NCBI GenBank assembly: GCA_902587095.1
Contig: CACIJY010000001.1
Location: 186,001-250,000 of the forward strand
DNA length: 64,000 bases
Reading direction: 5' to 3'
Source: an uncultured Pelagibacteraceae bacterium
Lineage (GTDB): Bacteria > Pseudomonadota > Alphaproteobacteria > Pelagibacterales > Pelagibacteraceae
Shown here: positions 26,910-39,099 of the stretch, one piece after another
How positions within the stretch are numbered: position 1 is the first letter of the stretch
How the letters are laid out: each line of letters begins with the position of its first letter
Made by a program: the position numbers and the translations under genes
The notes under the pieces: model-generated
Told to the model about the DNA's origin: nothing
Databases searched by the model: none
Seen by the model: only the letters and a program-made list of their open reading frames with translations

Positions 26910-29453
26910 GTGGAAAGATATAATTTTAAATCAGTCGAAGAAAAGTGGCAAATTTACTGGCAAAAAAATAAAAGTTTTAAAACAAATTTAGACAAAAAAA
27001 AGAAAAAATTCTATTGCCTTGAAATGTTTCCTTATCCTTCTGGCAAGATACACATGGGCCATGTGAGAAATTATACCATCGGGGATGTTCTAGCCAGGTA
27101 TAAAAAACTGCAAAACTTCAATGTACTTCATCCTATGGGTTGGGACTCATTTGGAATGCCTGCAGAGAATGCAGCAAAAGAAAATGATTTAGACCCAAAA
27201 CTTTGGACTGAAAAAAATATATCAGTTATGAAATCACAATTAAAAAAACTTGGACTATCTATAGATTGGGATAGAGAAATATCTACATGCTCACCTGAAT
27301 ATTATAAACATCAACAAATATTTTTTTTAGAATTACTTAAAAAAGGACTAATCTATAAAAAAGAAAATTATGTTAATTGGGATCCAATTGATCAAACAGT
27401 CCTCGCAAATGAGCAGGTAATTGATGGGAAAGGATGGAGATCGGGCGCTTTAGTAGAGAGAAAAAAATTAAGCCAATGGTTCTTCAAAATATCTAAGTTT
27501 TCAAACGAGCTCCTAAAAGGGTTAGAACAACTAGACAAATGGCCAAACAAAGTTAAAGTCATGCAAAAAAATTGGATTGGTAAATCTTTTGGTTGTGAAA
27601 TTGACTTTAAAATTGAAGGTGATCCATCGATTAAAAATATAAAATGTTTTACTACCAGACCCGATACATTATTTGGCTTCTCTTTTTTAGCAGTTTCAGC
27701 AGATCATCCGATTTCAAAAATTTACGAAAAAGACGAGGCCTTCATTAAATTTAAAAAGGAATGTTCAAAAACTGGTACAACGGAGGAGTCAATTGCACAA
27801 GCAGATAAAATAGGATTTAAAACAAATCTCACTGCCATTAACCCATTTGATGAAAGCATAAAAGTACCGGTTTATTTTGCTAACTTTGTGTTAATGGATT
27901 ACGGCTTCGGTGCTGTTTTTGGTTGTCCAGCTCATGATCAAAGAGACTTTGAATTTGCGAAAAAATATAATCTTCCAATAAAAACTGTCGTAAAGCCAAA
28001 TGAGGTTAAAGGAAAATTTGAAGTCAAAGATGAAGCATACGTGGATAATGGTATAATGATAAATTCCTCATTTCTAAATGGATTAAACACACCTAATGAG
28101 GCAATCTCTGAGGCAATTAAAGCTATTGAAGATCGAAAATCAGGTCAAAAAAAAATTAATTTTAGATTAAAAGATTGGGGTATTTCTAGACAAAGATATT
28201 GGGGCTGTCCAATACCTATAGCTTATGACGATAAAGGAAATTTTATTGCTGTTCCAGAGGAGTTGTTGCCAATTAAATTACCAGAAAAAATTAATCTTAA
28301 AACAAAAGGTAATCCACTAGATCATCAAGAAAAGTGGAAAAAAATTATTATTAATGGCAAAGAGTATAATCTTGAAACAGACACTCTTGATACTTTTGTA
28401 GACTCTTCATGGTACTATTTGCGTTTTTGTTCACCAAAAAATGAAACTTACGGATATAATTTTGATGAAATTAAATATTGGATGCCTGTTGATCAATATA
28501 TTGGTGGCGTTGAACACGCAATACTACATTTGTTGTATTCTAGGTTTTTCATGTTGGCTTTGGGATATAAAAATGAAAAATTTATTCCAACCGAGCCTTT
28601 TGAAGGTTTGTTTACTCAAGGAATGGTGTGCCATGAAACATACAAAGATAAAAATAATAATTGGTTAAGCCCAGATGAAGTATTTTCTGAAGATGGAAAA
28701 AATTTTTATAAAATAAAAGATAAAAAAGAAAAGATTATTGTTGGCTCATCAGAGTCAATGTCTAAATCAAAAAAAAATGTTATTGATCCTGAGAATATAA
28801 TTAAGAATTATGGTGCAGACGCTGTTAGATTATTTATATTATCTGATAGTCCTCCTGAGAAGGATATACAATGGTCAGAACAAGGTATGGTAGCTTCATA
28901 TAAATTTATTCAAAAATTTTGGATTCTTCACAAAAAAATAATTGAAAAAATTAATTCAAATAACAAAGGTTCGCAAATTGATGATTTAAATATTTTTACA
29001 AATAAACTAATTCAAAAAATATCGTTTAATTTAGAAAAGTTTAATTATAATGTGATTATTGCGAATATATATGAAACTTATAATTTTTTAATTAAGGAAC
29101 TAGAAAAAGATTATCAATCCGAGGTTCTTAAGGAAAATTACAAAAAAATTTTAATTCTTATGATGCCAGTAATCCCTCATATTATATCAGAGGCAATTAA
29201 CGATTTAAATTTTGTTGAAAAAATTACATGGCCCATGGCAGATAGCAAGTATTTACAAGAAAAATATGTAAATATTGTTGTCCAAATTAATGGTAGAAAG
29301 AAATCTTTAGTTAAAATTGAAAAAGACTTAGACGATAAAGAGGTCATTAACAAAATTAAAAAGGATGAAAAAATCTCGAATATTTTAAATGATAAAAACT
29401 TGTTAAAACATATTGTGGTTAAAAATAGATTAGTTAACTTTATTGTAAAATGA
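26910..29453 (+). CDS. leuS: Leucyl-tRNA synthetase (GTG start)
   Basis: [33 protein letters not shown]. Confidence 0.98.
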   Translation: MERYNFKSVEEKWQIYWQKNKSFKTNLDKKKKKFYCLEMFPYPSGKIHMGHVRNYTIGDVLARYKKLQNFNVLHPMGWDSFGMPAENAAKENDLDPKLWTEKNISVMKSQLKKLGLSIDWDREISTCSPEYYKHQQIFFLELLKKGLIYKKENYVNWDPIDQTVLANEQVIDGKGWRSGALVERKKLSQWFFKISKFSNELLKGLEQLDKWPNKVKVMQKNWIGKSFGCEIDFKIEGDPSIKNIKCFTTRPDTLFGFSFLAVSADHPISKIYEKDEAFIKFKKECSKTGTTEESIAQADKIGFKTNLTAINPFDESIKVPVYFANFVLMDYGFGAVFGCPAHDQRDFEFAKKYNLPIKTVVKPNEVKGKFEVKDEAYVDNGIMINSSFLNGLNTPNEAISEAIKAIEDRKSGQKKINFRLKDWGISRQRYWGCPIPIAYDDKGNFIAVPEELLPIKLPEKINLKTKGNPLDHQEKWKKIIINGKEYNLETDTLDTFVDSSWYYLRFCSPKNETYGYNFDEIKYWMPVDQYIGGVEHAILHLLYSRFFMLALGYKNEKFIPTEPFEGLFTQGMVCHETYKDKNNNWLSPDEVFSEDGKNFYKIKDKKEKIIVGSSESMSKSKKNVIDPENIIKNYGADAVRLFILSDSPPEKDIQWSEQGMVASYKFIQKFWILHKKIIEKINSNNKGSQIDDLNIFTNKLIQKISFNLEKFNYNVIIANIYETYNFLIKELEKDYQSEVLKENYKKILILMMPVIPHIISEAINDLNFVEKITWPMADSKYLQEKYVNIVVQINGRKKSLVKIEKDLDDKEVINKIKKDEKISNILNDKNLLKHIVVKNRLVNFIVK

Positions 29454-29902
29454 AAAAATTATACTTAATCATTCTTATTTTATTTATGAATGGCTGTGGC
29501 TTCACTCCAATATACTCTTCAAAAGACAGCAATTATAAGATCATTAGTTTCGAAAAGAATATTAATAATAATCTTACAAATTACATACAAAACAGCATTA
29601 AAGTTCTTTCCAATGAAAAATCTGAAAAAAGTTTAAAGATAAATTTTAAGTATGAAGAAGAAATTTCAGTTATATTAAAAGATTCCAAGGGTGACCCTAA
29701 GAAAAACAGATTAAATATAATTGTAGATCTTTCTATACTCAATGAAAATAATAATTTATTAAACTCAAAAACTTTTTCTGAAAGCTTCGAATATAATATT
29801 GTTGATAACAAATTTAATTTAAGACAATACGAGAAAACTATTAAATTTAACCTTGTAGAAAATATTACAAAACAAATAATTACATTTTTGGCCAATTTAT
29901 AA
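29450..29902 (+). CDS. lptE: LPS-assembly lipoprotein LptE
   Basis: [16 protein letters not shown] lipobox; leuS-lptE-holA order. Confidence 0.88.
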   Translation: MKKLYLIILILFMNGCGFTPIYSSKDSNYKIISFEKNINNNLTNYIQNSIKVLSNEKSEKSLKINFKYEEEISVILKDSKGDPKKNRLNIIVDLSILNENNNLLNSKTFSESFEYNIVDNKFNLRQYEKTIKFNLVENITKQIITFLANL

Positions 29903-30903
29903 TGATTTTAAAATCTTTTGAAATTAATAAAAAAGATATATCAAAATTAAAATTTTTCTTAATATACGGTGAAAACGAAGGGTTAAAAAAAGAAATAATT
30001 AATAACATAAAAAGCAAACATCTTGGTAAAGAGATAAAATATGAAGAGTCACAAGTTTTAGAAAATATTTCTAATTTTCACAGTGAGATTAAAAACAGGT
30101 CGCTTTTTGATGATAATAAAAAATATTTAATTGAAAGATGTACTGAAAAGATATCAGGGATTGTTTTTGAATTAATTGAGAATGAGATAGAGGATTTAAT
30201 AATAATTAATTGTGGACTTCTTGAAAAAAAATCAAAATTGAGAAGTTTGTTTGAAAAGTCAAAGAGTTTAGTAATTATTCCAACTTATAAAGACAACTCT
30301 CAATCTTTAATAAATATCGCTAAAATGTTTTTTTTAGAGAGAAAAATAAGCGTTTCATTTGAAACACTTAGCTTATTAGTAAATAGATGTAGCGGTGACA
30401 GAGGATACCTTAAACAAGAACTAGATAAAATTTCAAACTATTTAAATAATAAAAAAAGTATATCATTAAAGGAAATCGCAACCCTAACAAATTTATCAGA
30501 AAATTATGCTGCATCTGAACTAGTAGATGCTTCTTTATGTAAAAATGTAAAAAAGACTCAAGAAATACTAAATGAAAATAGATATTCTCAAGAGGATAGT
30601 TTTTTGATTTTAAGAATTTTTTTGAATAAAACTAAAAAGATTTTAAATCTTAAAGAGATTATAAATAGTGAAAAAGATATCGAAAAAGTAATTTCTGCGT
30701 GTAAACCACCAATTTTTTGGAAGGATAAACCAGTAATAAAAAAGCAACTTCAATTATGGTCTTATGAAGCAATTAATAGCCTAATTTTCAAATTAAATGA
30801 AATAGAATTAAAAATTAAAAAAAACAACTCTTTGAGCTTAATTCTAATGAAAAATTTTATTTACGAAGTTTTAGAAATAGAGACTAATAGTTATTCTTTA
30901 TAA
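29902..30903 (+). CDS. holA: DNA polymerase III subunit delta
   Basis: FFLIYGENEGLKKEII, NRCSGDRGYLKQELDKISNYL. Confidence 0.9.
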   Translation: MILKSFEINKKDISKLKFFLIYGENEGLKKEIINNIKSKHLGKEIKYEESQVLENISNFHSEIKNRSLFDDNKKYLIERCTEKISGIVFELIENEIEDLIIINCGLLEKKSKLRSLFEKSKSLVIIPTYKDNSQSLINIAKMFFLERKISVSFETLSLLVNRCSGDRGYLKQELDKISNYLNNKKSISLKEIATLTNLSENYAASELVDASLCKNVKKTQEILNENRYSQEDSFLILRIFLNKTKKILNLKEIINSEKDIEKVISACKPPIFWKDKPVIKKQLQLWSYEAINSLIFKLNEIELKIKKNNSLSLILMKNFIYEVLEIETNSYSL

Positions 30904-31726
30904 GCTCTATAATCCTATTTAATTGTTCTAGTTCATTATAATTGAAGGTTATTGAACCTTTATTATTTCTTCTATTTTTTATTTCAATATTCATTCCTAT
31001 TTTTTCCATTAGATCTTGCTCTAAATATTTTATATTTGGATCTTTATTATTTGAAAGCTTCTTAACTGGTGTCTTATAAACTCTTACAAGATTTTCAGTT
31101 TGTCTTACTGACAATTTTTTTAATACTATTTTTTTTGCAATTGATAAGCTGTTATCTAATCCGACTAGGATCTTTGCATGGCCAGCCGAAATTTTATTAT
31201 CCTTAACAAAACCGATTACATCATCGGGCAAAGTGAGAAGCCTCAAAGAGTTAGCAATATGACTCCTGCTTTTGCCGATGAATTTTGCAACTTGATCCTG
31301 ATCATATGAAAACTCATCAATAAGTCTTTTATATCCCTCTGCTTCCTCAATCGCATTTAAGTCGTGTCGTTGTACATTTTCAACAATTCCGAACTCAAGA
31401 GCTTTTTTATCATCAGCTTCAATGACAACTATTGGCACTTCATGCAAACCTGCTTTTTGAGCTGCAAGCCATCTTCTCTCTCCTGCTATAATTTCATATT
31501 TAGCAGAACCTTCAGTGTCTCTTACAATAATAGGCTGTATAATGCCTCTAGACCTAATGGAATTAGTTAACTCAATTAAACTTTCCTCATCAAATTTTTT
31601 TCTTGGCTGATATTTATTTCTTTGAAGATCACTTATACTAGCTTTAGCATTTGAAGATACTTTTCCTTCTCCTATTAAAGATGATAATCCTCTGCCCAAG
31701 CCTTTTTTATTTTTAAGAGTAATCAT
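30884..31726 (-). CDS. parB: Chromosome-partitioning protein ParB
   Basis: KKGLGRGLSSLIGE, NKYQPRKKFDEESLIELTNSIRSRGIIQPIIVR, AGERRWLAAQKAGL. Confidence 0.98.
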   Translation of the reverse strand: MITLKNKKGLGRGLSSLIGEGKVSSNAKASISDLQRNKYQPRKKFDEESLIELTNSIRSRGIIQPIIVRDTEGSAKYEIIAGERRWLAAQKAGLHEVPIVVIEADDKKALEFGIVENVQRHDLNAIEEAEGYKRLIDEFSYDQDQVAKFIGKSRSHIANSLRLLTLPDDVIGFVKDNKISAGHAKILVGLDNSLSIAKKIVLKKLSVRQTENLVRVYKTPVKKLSNNKDPNIKYLEQDLMEKIGMNIEIKNRRNNKGSITFNYNELEQLNRIIELIKNNY

Positions 31727-32523
31727 GCAGCAGACTCAAAACTTTCCTCCTGGGCCAAAAACTCCTCTGTAAAATTAATATAGGACTTACTTCCTGGACA
31801 AGATTTATCATAAAATATTACTGGCATACCGTGTGATGGTGCTTCCGACAACCTTACATTTCTAGGTACAACATTTTTATAAACTTTTTCTTTAAAATAA
31901 TTTCTTGCTTCATTCTCAACTTCGCCAGAAAGTTTATTTCTCTTATCATACATTGTCAGAAGTATTCCTCTAATCGTTAGTTCTGGATTTAATCCAGCTT
32001 TAATTCTATCAATAGTTTTGATCAGTTGAGTTATGCCCTCCAAAGCAAAGAATTCTGTTTGAAGAGGGACTAAAAGAGAATGAGAAGATACTAAGGCCAT
32101 AACAGTTAACAAACTGAGTGATGGGGGACAGTCTATAAGGACATAATCATATGATGTCCTAGAATCATTTAAATATGAGGTCAATTTCTCCTTTAAAATA
32201 TAAGCTCTACGACCATCATCTGCAGTTTCCACCTCCAATCCTGATAAATCTACATTTGAAGTAATAATATCAAGGTTAGAAAAATTAGTTTTAGAAATTG
32301 CCTCATCAATTTTTTTTTTACCAATCAAAACTTGATAAATCGAATTAGATGTTTGATCTATATTTGATAAGCCTAAACCTGTCGTAGCATTTCCCTGGGG
32401 ATCTAAATCAATTACCAAAACTTTTTTTTTATTCAAAGAAAGTCCTGCCGCTAAATTTATTACAGTCGTAGTTTTGCCAACCCCACCTTTTTGATTTATT
32501 ATTGATATAATTTTTTCTTTCAT
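31723..32523 (-). CDS. parA: Chromosome-partitioning ATPase ParA/Soj
   Basis: ISIINQKGGVGKTTTVINLAAGL, DLDPQGNATTGLG. Confidence 0.98.
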   Translation of the reverse strand: MKEKIISIINQKGGVGKTTTVINLAAGLSLNKKKVLVIDLDPQGNATTGLGLSNIDQTSNSIYQVLIGKKKIDEAISKTNFSNLDIITSNVDLSGLEVETADDGRRAYILKEKLTSYLNDSRTSYDYVLIDCPPSLSLLTVMALVSSHSLLVPLQTEFFALEGITQLIKTIDRIKAGLNPELTIRGILLTMYDKRNKLSGEVENEARNYFKEKVYKNVVPRNVRLSEAPSHGMPVIFYDKSCPGSKSYINFTEEFLAQEESFESAA

Positions 32524-33155
32524 ATTTTTTTTAAATTATTAATTTTTACAATCACTGAATTGGCATCTGTTAAACTTTTTACAATTTCATAATCAAACTT
32601 CCATGATTTTAAACATTCATTAATGCTATCTCTGCCACTTTTTCCTAAGAAAAGTATTAATCTGTTATAGTGAGCAAAATTTTTATTTATTAATTCTAAT
32701 ATTGTTTGAAGTGGTTTAAATGCTCTAGCTACTATTATGTCTGCCTCTAATTCTTTCTCTTCAAAAATATTTTTTTGTTTTACCTCAGCGTTTAATTCGA
32801 AATGCTTGATCATCTTCCTTAAAAAGTTACTTTTCTTCAGACTTTTCTCGTAAAGTTCAAATTTTATTTTTGACCCTTTTTTTTTACAAATAATTGCTAA
32901 TACTACGCCTGGAAGGCCAGAACCTGACCCTAAATCTAAACAAGTTTTAGTATTTTCATCAATAATTTCAATAATTTGCGCTGAATCTATTATATGTCTT
33001 TTTATTGTGTCTTTCTCAGTTGATTTGCTAATTAAGTTTATTTTTTTGTTCTCGCTCAATAACAATGATCTGAACTCATCTAAGGCTGGAAATGTTTCAC
33101 GTGAAACGTTTAATGTTTCTAATTGAGAATATTTCTTAAAATTTGATTCGATCAA
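32520..33155 (-). CDS. rsmG: 16S rRNA (guanine-N7)-methyltransferase
   Basis: [30 protein letters not shown]. Confidence 0.95.
   Translation of the reverse strand: MIESNFKKYSQLETLNVSRETFPALDEFRSLLLSENKKINLISKSTEKDTIKRHIIDSAQIIEIIDENTKTCLDLGSGSGLPGVVLAIICKKKGSKIKFELYEKSLKKSNFLRKMIKHFELNAEVKQKNIFEEKELEADIIVARAFKPLQTILELINKNFAHYNRLILFLGKSGRDSINECLKSWKFDYEIVKSLTDANSVIVKINNLKKI
33093..33108. promoter_or_regulatory. parS centromere-like site
   Basis: TGTTTCACGTGAAACG is 15/16 to TGTTTCACGTGAAACA; next to parAB. Confidence 0.93.
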
Positions 33156-35023
33156 GCTATATGCTTAATAGACTTTCTTTTAAGATGTGACAATAGAATA
33201 AATACGGCTGCTGGGGTAATCCCATCTATTCTTAAAGCCTGACCCATTGTTTTTGGCCTAATTTGCTTAAATTTAGACTTAACTTCATTAGAAAGCCCTG
33301 AAAAACTGTCATAATTTATATCAGATGGTATTTTAAGGCTCTCATCTCTTTTAAAAGCTAAAATATCCGCCTTTTGTTTCTTCATATAACCTTTATAGTG
33401 AGCATTAATTTCAACCTGCTCCTCAATTTCACTACTATAATCACCTATTTGAGGCCAAATATCCCTTATTTTGTAAAATTTCACACCTTTTTGAGCTAAA
33501 ACAGAATTTGCAGACCTGTAAACTCCGTCTTTTGCGATTTTAACTCCGTGTTTTTCTGCTTCTGACGGTGATATTTTCAATTCATCCATTATTTTATTCA
33601 ATTTCTCCAATTTTATTGATTTATCTTCAAATAATTTCTTCCTATCTGATTTAACTAGACCGAACTTAATTCCAATAGGTGTGAGCCTTAAGTCAGCATT
33701 ATCGCATCTTAAGGATAATCTGTATTCGGCTCTTGAGGTAAACATCCTATAAGGTTCAGCAACTCCCTTTGTAACTAAATCATCTATCATCACGCCAATA
33801 TATGCCTGAGACCTATCTAGAATTAATGGTTCTTTGTTCTTAATTGATAAAGCAGCATTTGCTCCAGCTATTAGTCCTTGAGCTGCAGCTTCTTCATAAC
33901 CTGTTGTGCCATTAATCTGTCCGGCAAAGTAAAAGTTTTTTATCTTCTTCGTCTCTAATGTTAGAAAAAGTTCTCTTGGATCAACATAATCATATTCTAT
34001 TGCGTATCCTGGCCGTAATATTTTAACATTCTCTAAACCATTGATATTATTGCATATTTCTTGTTGCAATTCTGCCGGAAGTGATGTTGAAATTCCGTTG
34101 GGGTAAACTGTGTTATCTTCAAGCCCTTCGGGTTCTAAAAAGATTTGATGCCTAGTCTTATCCTTAAATTTATAAATTTTATCTTCTATAGAAGGACAGT
34201 ACCTTGGACCTACACCCTTAATACTACCCGAATACAGTGCGCTTTGTTTAATATTTTTTGAAATCAATTCATGTACCTTTTCATTGGTGTATGTAATTCC
34301 ACAGCTAATTTGTTTATTGATATTTTTTTTTGTTAAGAAAGAGAAAAAAGATACTTCATGATCTGGATGTTGCTCTTCTAAATTTGAGTAATTAATAGTA
34401 CGTCCATCTAACCTAGGTGGTGTCCCTGTTTTTAACCTTCCAATTTTAAAATTATATTTTTGCAACTGATCACTTAAACCAGTAGTAGGCTTTTCATTAT
34501 ATCTACCTGCAGGGGTTCTTTTATCACCAATATGTATCATTCCATTCAAAAAAGTGCCTGTTGTAAGTATTACCTTCTTAGAGTGAATTTCTTTTCCAGT
34601 GGAAGTTAATATACCGTTTATACTATTTTTACAAAATATAAAGCCGATTACAGAGTCAGAAAAAATGCTTAAATTACAATAGTTTACGAGTTTTTCTTGC
34701 ATGTATTTTTTATATAGTGATCTATCACTTTGGGTTCGGGGCCCTCTCACAGCTGGACCTCTACTTCTATTTAATAACTTAAATTGTATACCAGATTTAT
34801 CAGCCACATCTCCCATAACACCATCTAAAGCATCTATTTCTCTGACTAAATGGCCTTTACCTAAACCACCAATTGCTGGGTTACAAGACATCTCACCAAT
34901 AGAAGATTTATCATTAGTAAAGAGAGCTGTATTTACTCCTAATCTTGCAGACGCGGTAGCAGCCTCGCAGCCTGCATGACCTCCCCCGATTACTATAACG
35001 TCATACTGTTTATTATTTTCCAT
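33152..35023 (-). CDS. mnmG: tRNA uridine-5-carboxymethylaminomethyl modification enzyme MnmG/GidA
   Basis: [45 protein letters not shown]. Confidence 0.98.
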   Translation of the reverse strand: MENNKQYDVIVIGGGHAGCEAATASARLGVNTALFTNDKSSIGEMSCNPAIGGLGKGHLVREIDALDGVMGDVADKSGIQFKLLNRSRGPAVRGPRTQSDRSLYKKYMQEKLVNYCNLSIFSDSVIGFIFCKNSINGILTSTGKEIHSKKVILTTGTFLNGMIHIGDKRTPAGRYNEKPTTGLSDQLQKYNFKIGRLKTGTPPRLDGRTINYSNLEEQHPDHEVSFFSFLTKKNINKQISCGITYTNEKVHELISKNIKQSALYSGSIKGVGPRYCPSIEDKIYKFKDKTRHQIFLEPEGLEDNTVYPNGISTSLPAELQQEICNNINGLENVKILRPGYAIEYDYVDPRELFLTLETKKIKNFYFAGQINGTTGYEEAAAQGLIAGANAALSIKNKEPLILDRSQAYIGVMIDDLVTKGVAEPYRMFTSRAEYRLSLRCDNADLRLTPIGIKFGLVKSDRKKLFEDKSIKLEKLNKIMDELKISPSEAEKHGVKIAKDGVYRSANSVLAQKGVKFYKIRDIWPQIGDYSSEIEEQVEINAHYKGYMKKQKADILAFKRDESLKIPSDINYDSFSGLSNEVKSKFKQIRPKTMGQALRIDGITPAAVFILLSHLKRKSIKHIA

Positions 35024-35118
35024 TAGTTAAATTTATATTTGAAATCTTTTTTTACAAGACTAACTTAAATTTTATTAATTATTTGTAAAATAAGACAATA
35101 AGACAGAAAAATAGCGGT

Positions 35119-36450
35119 TTATTTACCTATACAGAAATCATTGAAAATACTCGATAAAATCTCTTCAACATCAACTTTTCCAACAACCTTACCTAAATTT
35201 CTTACAGCAACTCTTAAATCTTCAGTCGCTTTATCGAAATCTTCGTTTATATTTTTATTTTTAAAATCTTGTAAAGAAAGAATACAATTATTTATATCAA
35301 TCCTGTGACGTTCTCTAGTAATAAAAACATCTGAACTTGTATATAATGATTTTTTTAAAATGTATTTGATTTCTGATATTACTTTATCGATATTGGTTTC
35401 TTTAAGAACTGAAATGGAAAAAGGATTATATTTTTTTAATTGCTCAGGAACTTTAAAATCATATAAATCTGTTTTGTTAACTAATAAAATTGAACTTTTA
35501 TCGAATAAATCATTCAAAAAACCAAAGAATTCAACATTTTTTGGCTCTATTATTACTATTCTTAGGTCTGCTTCCTCTGCTTTTTTAAACGCTAGTTTTA
35601 TACCTTCTTTTTCTATTATATCTTTTGATGCCCTAATGCCTGCTGTATCTGAGATAATAACCGGAAAACCGTCAAAATTTAGATGGGTTTCTAAAACATC
35701 CCTAGTTGTGCCAGCTATTTCAGAAACAATTGAAACATCTCTTTTTGAAAAGTAATTCATTAAACTTGATTTCCCTGAGTTCGGTGGACCGACAATAGCT
35801 ATTTTGAAACCAGTTCTGATTTTCTCTCCAACTTTATTATCATCAAGTATCTTTTGAATTTCTATTTCGATATTTGCGACCTCATTTTTTATATTTGCGA
35901 TCACATTTTCAGGAATATCTTCTTCGGGGAAGTCAATTTTAGCTTCCATTGTCCCTAATATTTTAATAATTTTTTCTCTTATATTTTCAAATTTTAGAAA
36001 ACTTTTTCCTCTAATAATACTTTGAGCTTGATCAATTTGAATTTGTGTTTCTGCTGCTATTAAATCTCCTATTGCCTCTGCTTTTAACAAATTTATTTTA
36101 CCGTTCACAAATGCTATCTTTGTAAATTCTCCTGCCTCAGCCATTCTACATTTCTTAGTACTTAAAAGATTGTTTTGTATCTCTGTAATAACACCCCTGC
36201 TTCCATGAACATGTAATTCAGCCATATCTTCGCCTGTGTAACTATTTGGTCCCGGAAACCATAAAACTATTCCCTCATCAATCAATCTAGAATCCTTGAT
36301 ATTGTTTATTTTTAAAAGCTTTGCTTTTCTAGGTGGTGGCAAGTCACTGTTTGTTATTAATTTTAGTAATTGACTTGTCTCTGGACCAGATATCCTAAAT
36401 ACAGCTACGCCTGATTGACCTGAGGCGGAAGATAAGGCAAAAATAGTCAT
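35119..36450 (-). CDS. mnmE: tRNA modification GTPase MnmE/TrmE
   Basis: TIFALSSASGQSGVAVFRISGP, IVGPPNSGKSSLMNYF, C-terminal CIGK. Confidence 0.98.
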   Translation of the reverse strand: MTIFALSSASGQSGVAVFRISGPETSQLLKLITNSDLPPPRKAKLLKINNIKDSRLIDEGIVLWFPGPNSYTGEDMAELHVHGSRGVITEIQNNLLSTKKCRMAEAGEFTKIAFVNGKINLLKAEAIGDLIAAETQIQIDQAQSIIRGKSFLKFENIREKIIKILGTMEAKIDFPEEDIPENVIANIKNEVANIEIEIQKILDDNKVGEKIRTGFKIAIVGPPNSGKSSLMNYFSKRDVSIVSEIAGTTRDVLETHLNFDGFPVIISDTAGIRASKDIIEKEGIKLAFKKAEEADLRIVIIEPKNVEFFGFLNDLFDKSSILLVNKTDLYDFKVPEQLKKYNPFSISVLKETNIDKVISEIKYILKKSLYTSSDVFITRERHRIDINNCILSLQDFKNKNINEDFDKATEDLRVAVRNLGKVVGKVDVEEILSSIFNDFCIGK

Positions 36451-36497
36451 TAAAACAGTATATATTGATTTTAATTATTTAAGTATATTTAAATTAG

Positions 36498-37331
36498 ATG
36501 ATTATCTGGATTGCATCATATCCTAAAAGTGGAAATACATGGATGAGGCTTTTTTTAAAATCTTATTTTAATCCTCCAAACAAAAAATTCTCTTTAAATA
36601 GACAAAAAGACGATCCTTTTTTGATACAAACATTTCCTACAGAAGGTAGATTTGATGAATTGAAAATAAAATATGATGATTTTTTTGAACTTTCTAAAAA
36701 CTGGATAAATTTACAATCATTGATAAATCTAAATAATAAAATAAATTATTTAAAAACCCACAATGCGATGTGCACAGTCAAAAATAATAAATTTACAAAT
36801 GTAGACAATACACTTGGTGCAATTTATATCGTCAGAGACCCAAGAGATGTTTTGGTCTCATACTCTAGTTATATAGACAAAAGTATTGATGAAACATTAA
36901 AAATTTTAGTTTCCGATGACTCTTATGAGTATGGAAACTTTAAAGATAAAGGTTATAGAAAGAGTTTAATGGGCAGTTGGTCTAGTCACTATAATTCTTG
37001 GAAAAATTATAAATCCAAAAAGACAATAATAGTCAAATATGAAGATATGGTAAATAAATCGAATTCCACTTTTTTAAAAGTCTTAAATTACCTTGAAAAA
37101 ATTAATAAATTTGAAATTGATAATAATAAGATAAGCCAAGCAATTAAAGAAACGTCATTTGAAAATCTTAAAAGATTAGAAGCAAGCGAGGGTTTTAAGT
37201 CAAATGTGTCAAATAATCCCTTTTTTAGAAAAGGCAGAGTCGGGGACTGGAAAGACAAATTAACAAAAAATCAGAGAGAAAAAGTTGAGGAATTTTTTAG
37301 AGCAGAAATGATTGAACTTGGATATTTATAA
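36498..37331 (+). CDS. Sulfotransferase-domain protein
   Basis: MIIWIASYPKSGNTWMRLFLKSYF (5'-PSB loop), AIYIVRDPRDVLVSYSS (3'-PB). Confidence 0.9.
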   Translation: MIIWIASYPKSGNTWMRLFLKSYFNPPNKKFSLNRQKDDPFLIQTFPTEGRFDELKIKYDDFFELSKNWINLQSLINLNNKINYLKTHNAMCTVKNNKFTNVDNTLGAIYIVRDPRDVLVSYSSYIDKSIDETLKILVSDDSYEYGNFKDKGYRKSLMGSWSSHYNSWKNYKSKKTIIVKYEDMVNKSNSTFLKVLNYLEKINKFEIDNNKISQAIKETSFENLKRLEASEGFKSNVSNNPFFRKGRVGDWKDKLTKNQREKVEEFFRAEMIELGYL

Positions 37332-37333
37332 TT

Positions 37334-38605
37334 TTATCCAGGTTTATTCATCGAATTAAAAAACTCTGTATTGGATTTGGTAGCTTTTAGTTTTGAGTTA
37401 ATGAATTCAATAGCATCCATGGATCCCATTGGGGCAATTATTCTTCTTAGAACATTCATTTTTTGAAGATCATTTTTATCAAACAACAATTCTTCCCTTC
37501 TCGTTCCAGATTTAGTTATGTCTATAGCTGGGAAAATCCTTTTTTCTGAAATCTTTCTATCAAGTATTGTTTCGCTATTTCCTGTGCCTTTAAATTCTTC
37601 AAAAATTACCTCATCCATTCTACTTCCAGTATCTATTAATGCTGTTGCAATAATTGTTAAAGATCCACCTTCTTCAATATTCCTTGCTGCTCCAAAAAAT
37701 CTCTTCGGTCTTTGAAGAGCGTTAGCATCAACACCTCCAGTTAAAACTTTTCCAGAACTTGGTACTACTGCGTTGTAAGCTCTGCCTAACCGAGTTATCG
37801 AATCTAGTAGAATTATTACATCTTTTTTATGTTCCGTTAGTCTTTTAGCCTTTTCAATTACCATTTCTGCTACAGCAACGTGTCTTTGAGCTGGTTCATC
37901 AAAAGTAGAGCTTATAACCTCTCCTTTGACCGTTCTTTGCATATCTGTTACCTCCTCTGGTCTCTCGTCGATTAACAATACCATTAACGAACACTCTGGA
38001 TGGTTGGCGGTTATTGAGTTTGCGATGCTTTGAAGTATCATTGTTTTCCCTGCTTTTGGTGGAGATATAATTAAAGATCTTTGACCCTTTCCTATTGGGC
38101 TAACTAAATCAATTAATCTTGATGTCAAATCTGGCTTCTTTTCGATTTTATTGTTTTCAATTTCCATTACTAATTGTTTATTGGGGTATAGGGGGGTTAA
38201 GTTATCAAATGCTATTTTGTGTCTAGACTTTAAAGGATCTTCATAATTGATTTTACTGACTTGTAATAAGGCAAAATATCTCTCACCTTCCTTAGGGGCT
38301 CTTACTGGGCCCTCAACAGTATCTCCAGTTCTAAGACCAAATTTTCTTATTTGGTTCGGGCTTACATAAATGTCATCTGCACCTGGTAAATAATTTGACT
38401 CCAGTGCTCTAAGAAAACCAAAACCGTCTTGTAATAATTGTAACACTCCCATACCAGTTATTTCCTCACCTTTTTCAGCGAGTTTTTTAAGTATAGCAAA
38501 TAAGATTTCTTGTTTTCTTAAAGTACTAGCGTTTTCTATACCGAGTTCTTCTGCTTGAGTAATAAGTTGTGCGGGGGGATTTTTTTTTAATTCTTCAATT
38601 TTCAT
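37334..38605 (-). CDS. rho: Transcription termination factor Rho
   Basis: [43 protein letters not shown]. Confidence 0.98.
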   Translation of the reverse strand: MKIEELKKNPPAQLITQAEELGIENASTLRKQEILFAILKKLAEKGEEITGMGVLQLLQDGFGFLRALESNYLPGADDIYVSPNQIRKFGLRTGDTVEGPVRAPKEGERYFALLQVSKINYEDPLKSRHKIAFDNLTPLYPNKQLVMEIENNKIEKKPDLTSRLIDLVSPIGKGQRSLIISPPKAGKTMILQSIANSITANHPECSLMVLLIDERPEEVTDMQRTVKGEVISSTFDEPAQRHVAVAEMVIEKAKRLTEHKKDVIILLDSITRLGRAYNAVVPSSGKVLTGGVDANALQRPKRFFGAARNIEEGGSLTIIATALIDTGSRMDEVIFEEFKGTGNSETILDRKISEKRIFPAIDITKSGTRREELLFDKNDLQKMNVLRRIIAPMGSMDAIEFINSKLKATKSNTEFFNSMNKPG

Positions 38606-38664
38606 GTAAAGGGAATTTTTATTAAGATATGATTAATATAAACATTATTATTAATTTTTCAACC

Positions 38665-39099
38665 CTACATAGGCTTTAAAATAGCTAAAAAAACTATCAA
38701 TATTAATAAAACTGTTGGAATTTCGTTAATTATTCTAAAAAATTTAGGACTGTTGTTGTTAATATCCTGGTTAAAAGATCTTAAACAATGTCCAAGATAA
38801 AAGTGATAGCCTGTTAAAATAAATACAGCGATAATCTTTAGTAAGAACCATTTGGCTTTAAGTAATTCTATTCCTTGAAAATGAATTATAGCTATACCAA
38901 AAATCCAAGACAACAACATTGCTGGATACATAATGTAAAAATAAAGTCGTCTCTCCATTGTTTTAAAAACACCAGATATATTGTTGTTTAATTTGTTCTC
39001 AGAGTGATAAACAAAAATCCTTGGTAAATATAGAAGTCCAGCCATCCAAGAAATGACAGCTATTAGGTGTAAAGATTTAAAAATTAAATAAAAATTCAT
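38665..39099 (-). CDS. hemJ: Protoporphyrinogen IX oxidase HemJ
   Basis: KSLHLIAVISWMAGLLYLPRIFVYH; next to hemH. Confidence 0.93.
   Translation of the reverse strand: MNFYLIFKSLHLIAVISWMAGLLYLPRIFVYHSENKLNNNISGVFKTMERRLYFYIMYPAMLLSWIFGIAIIHFQGIELLKAKWFLLKIIAVFILTGYHFYLGHCLRSFNQDINNNSPKFFRIINEIPTVLLILIVFLAILKPM

Noticed and set aside
34701-34979. 92-aa plus-strand ORF opposite mnmG
   Set aside because: Antisense of the conserved FAD-binding region; no independent support.
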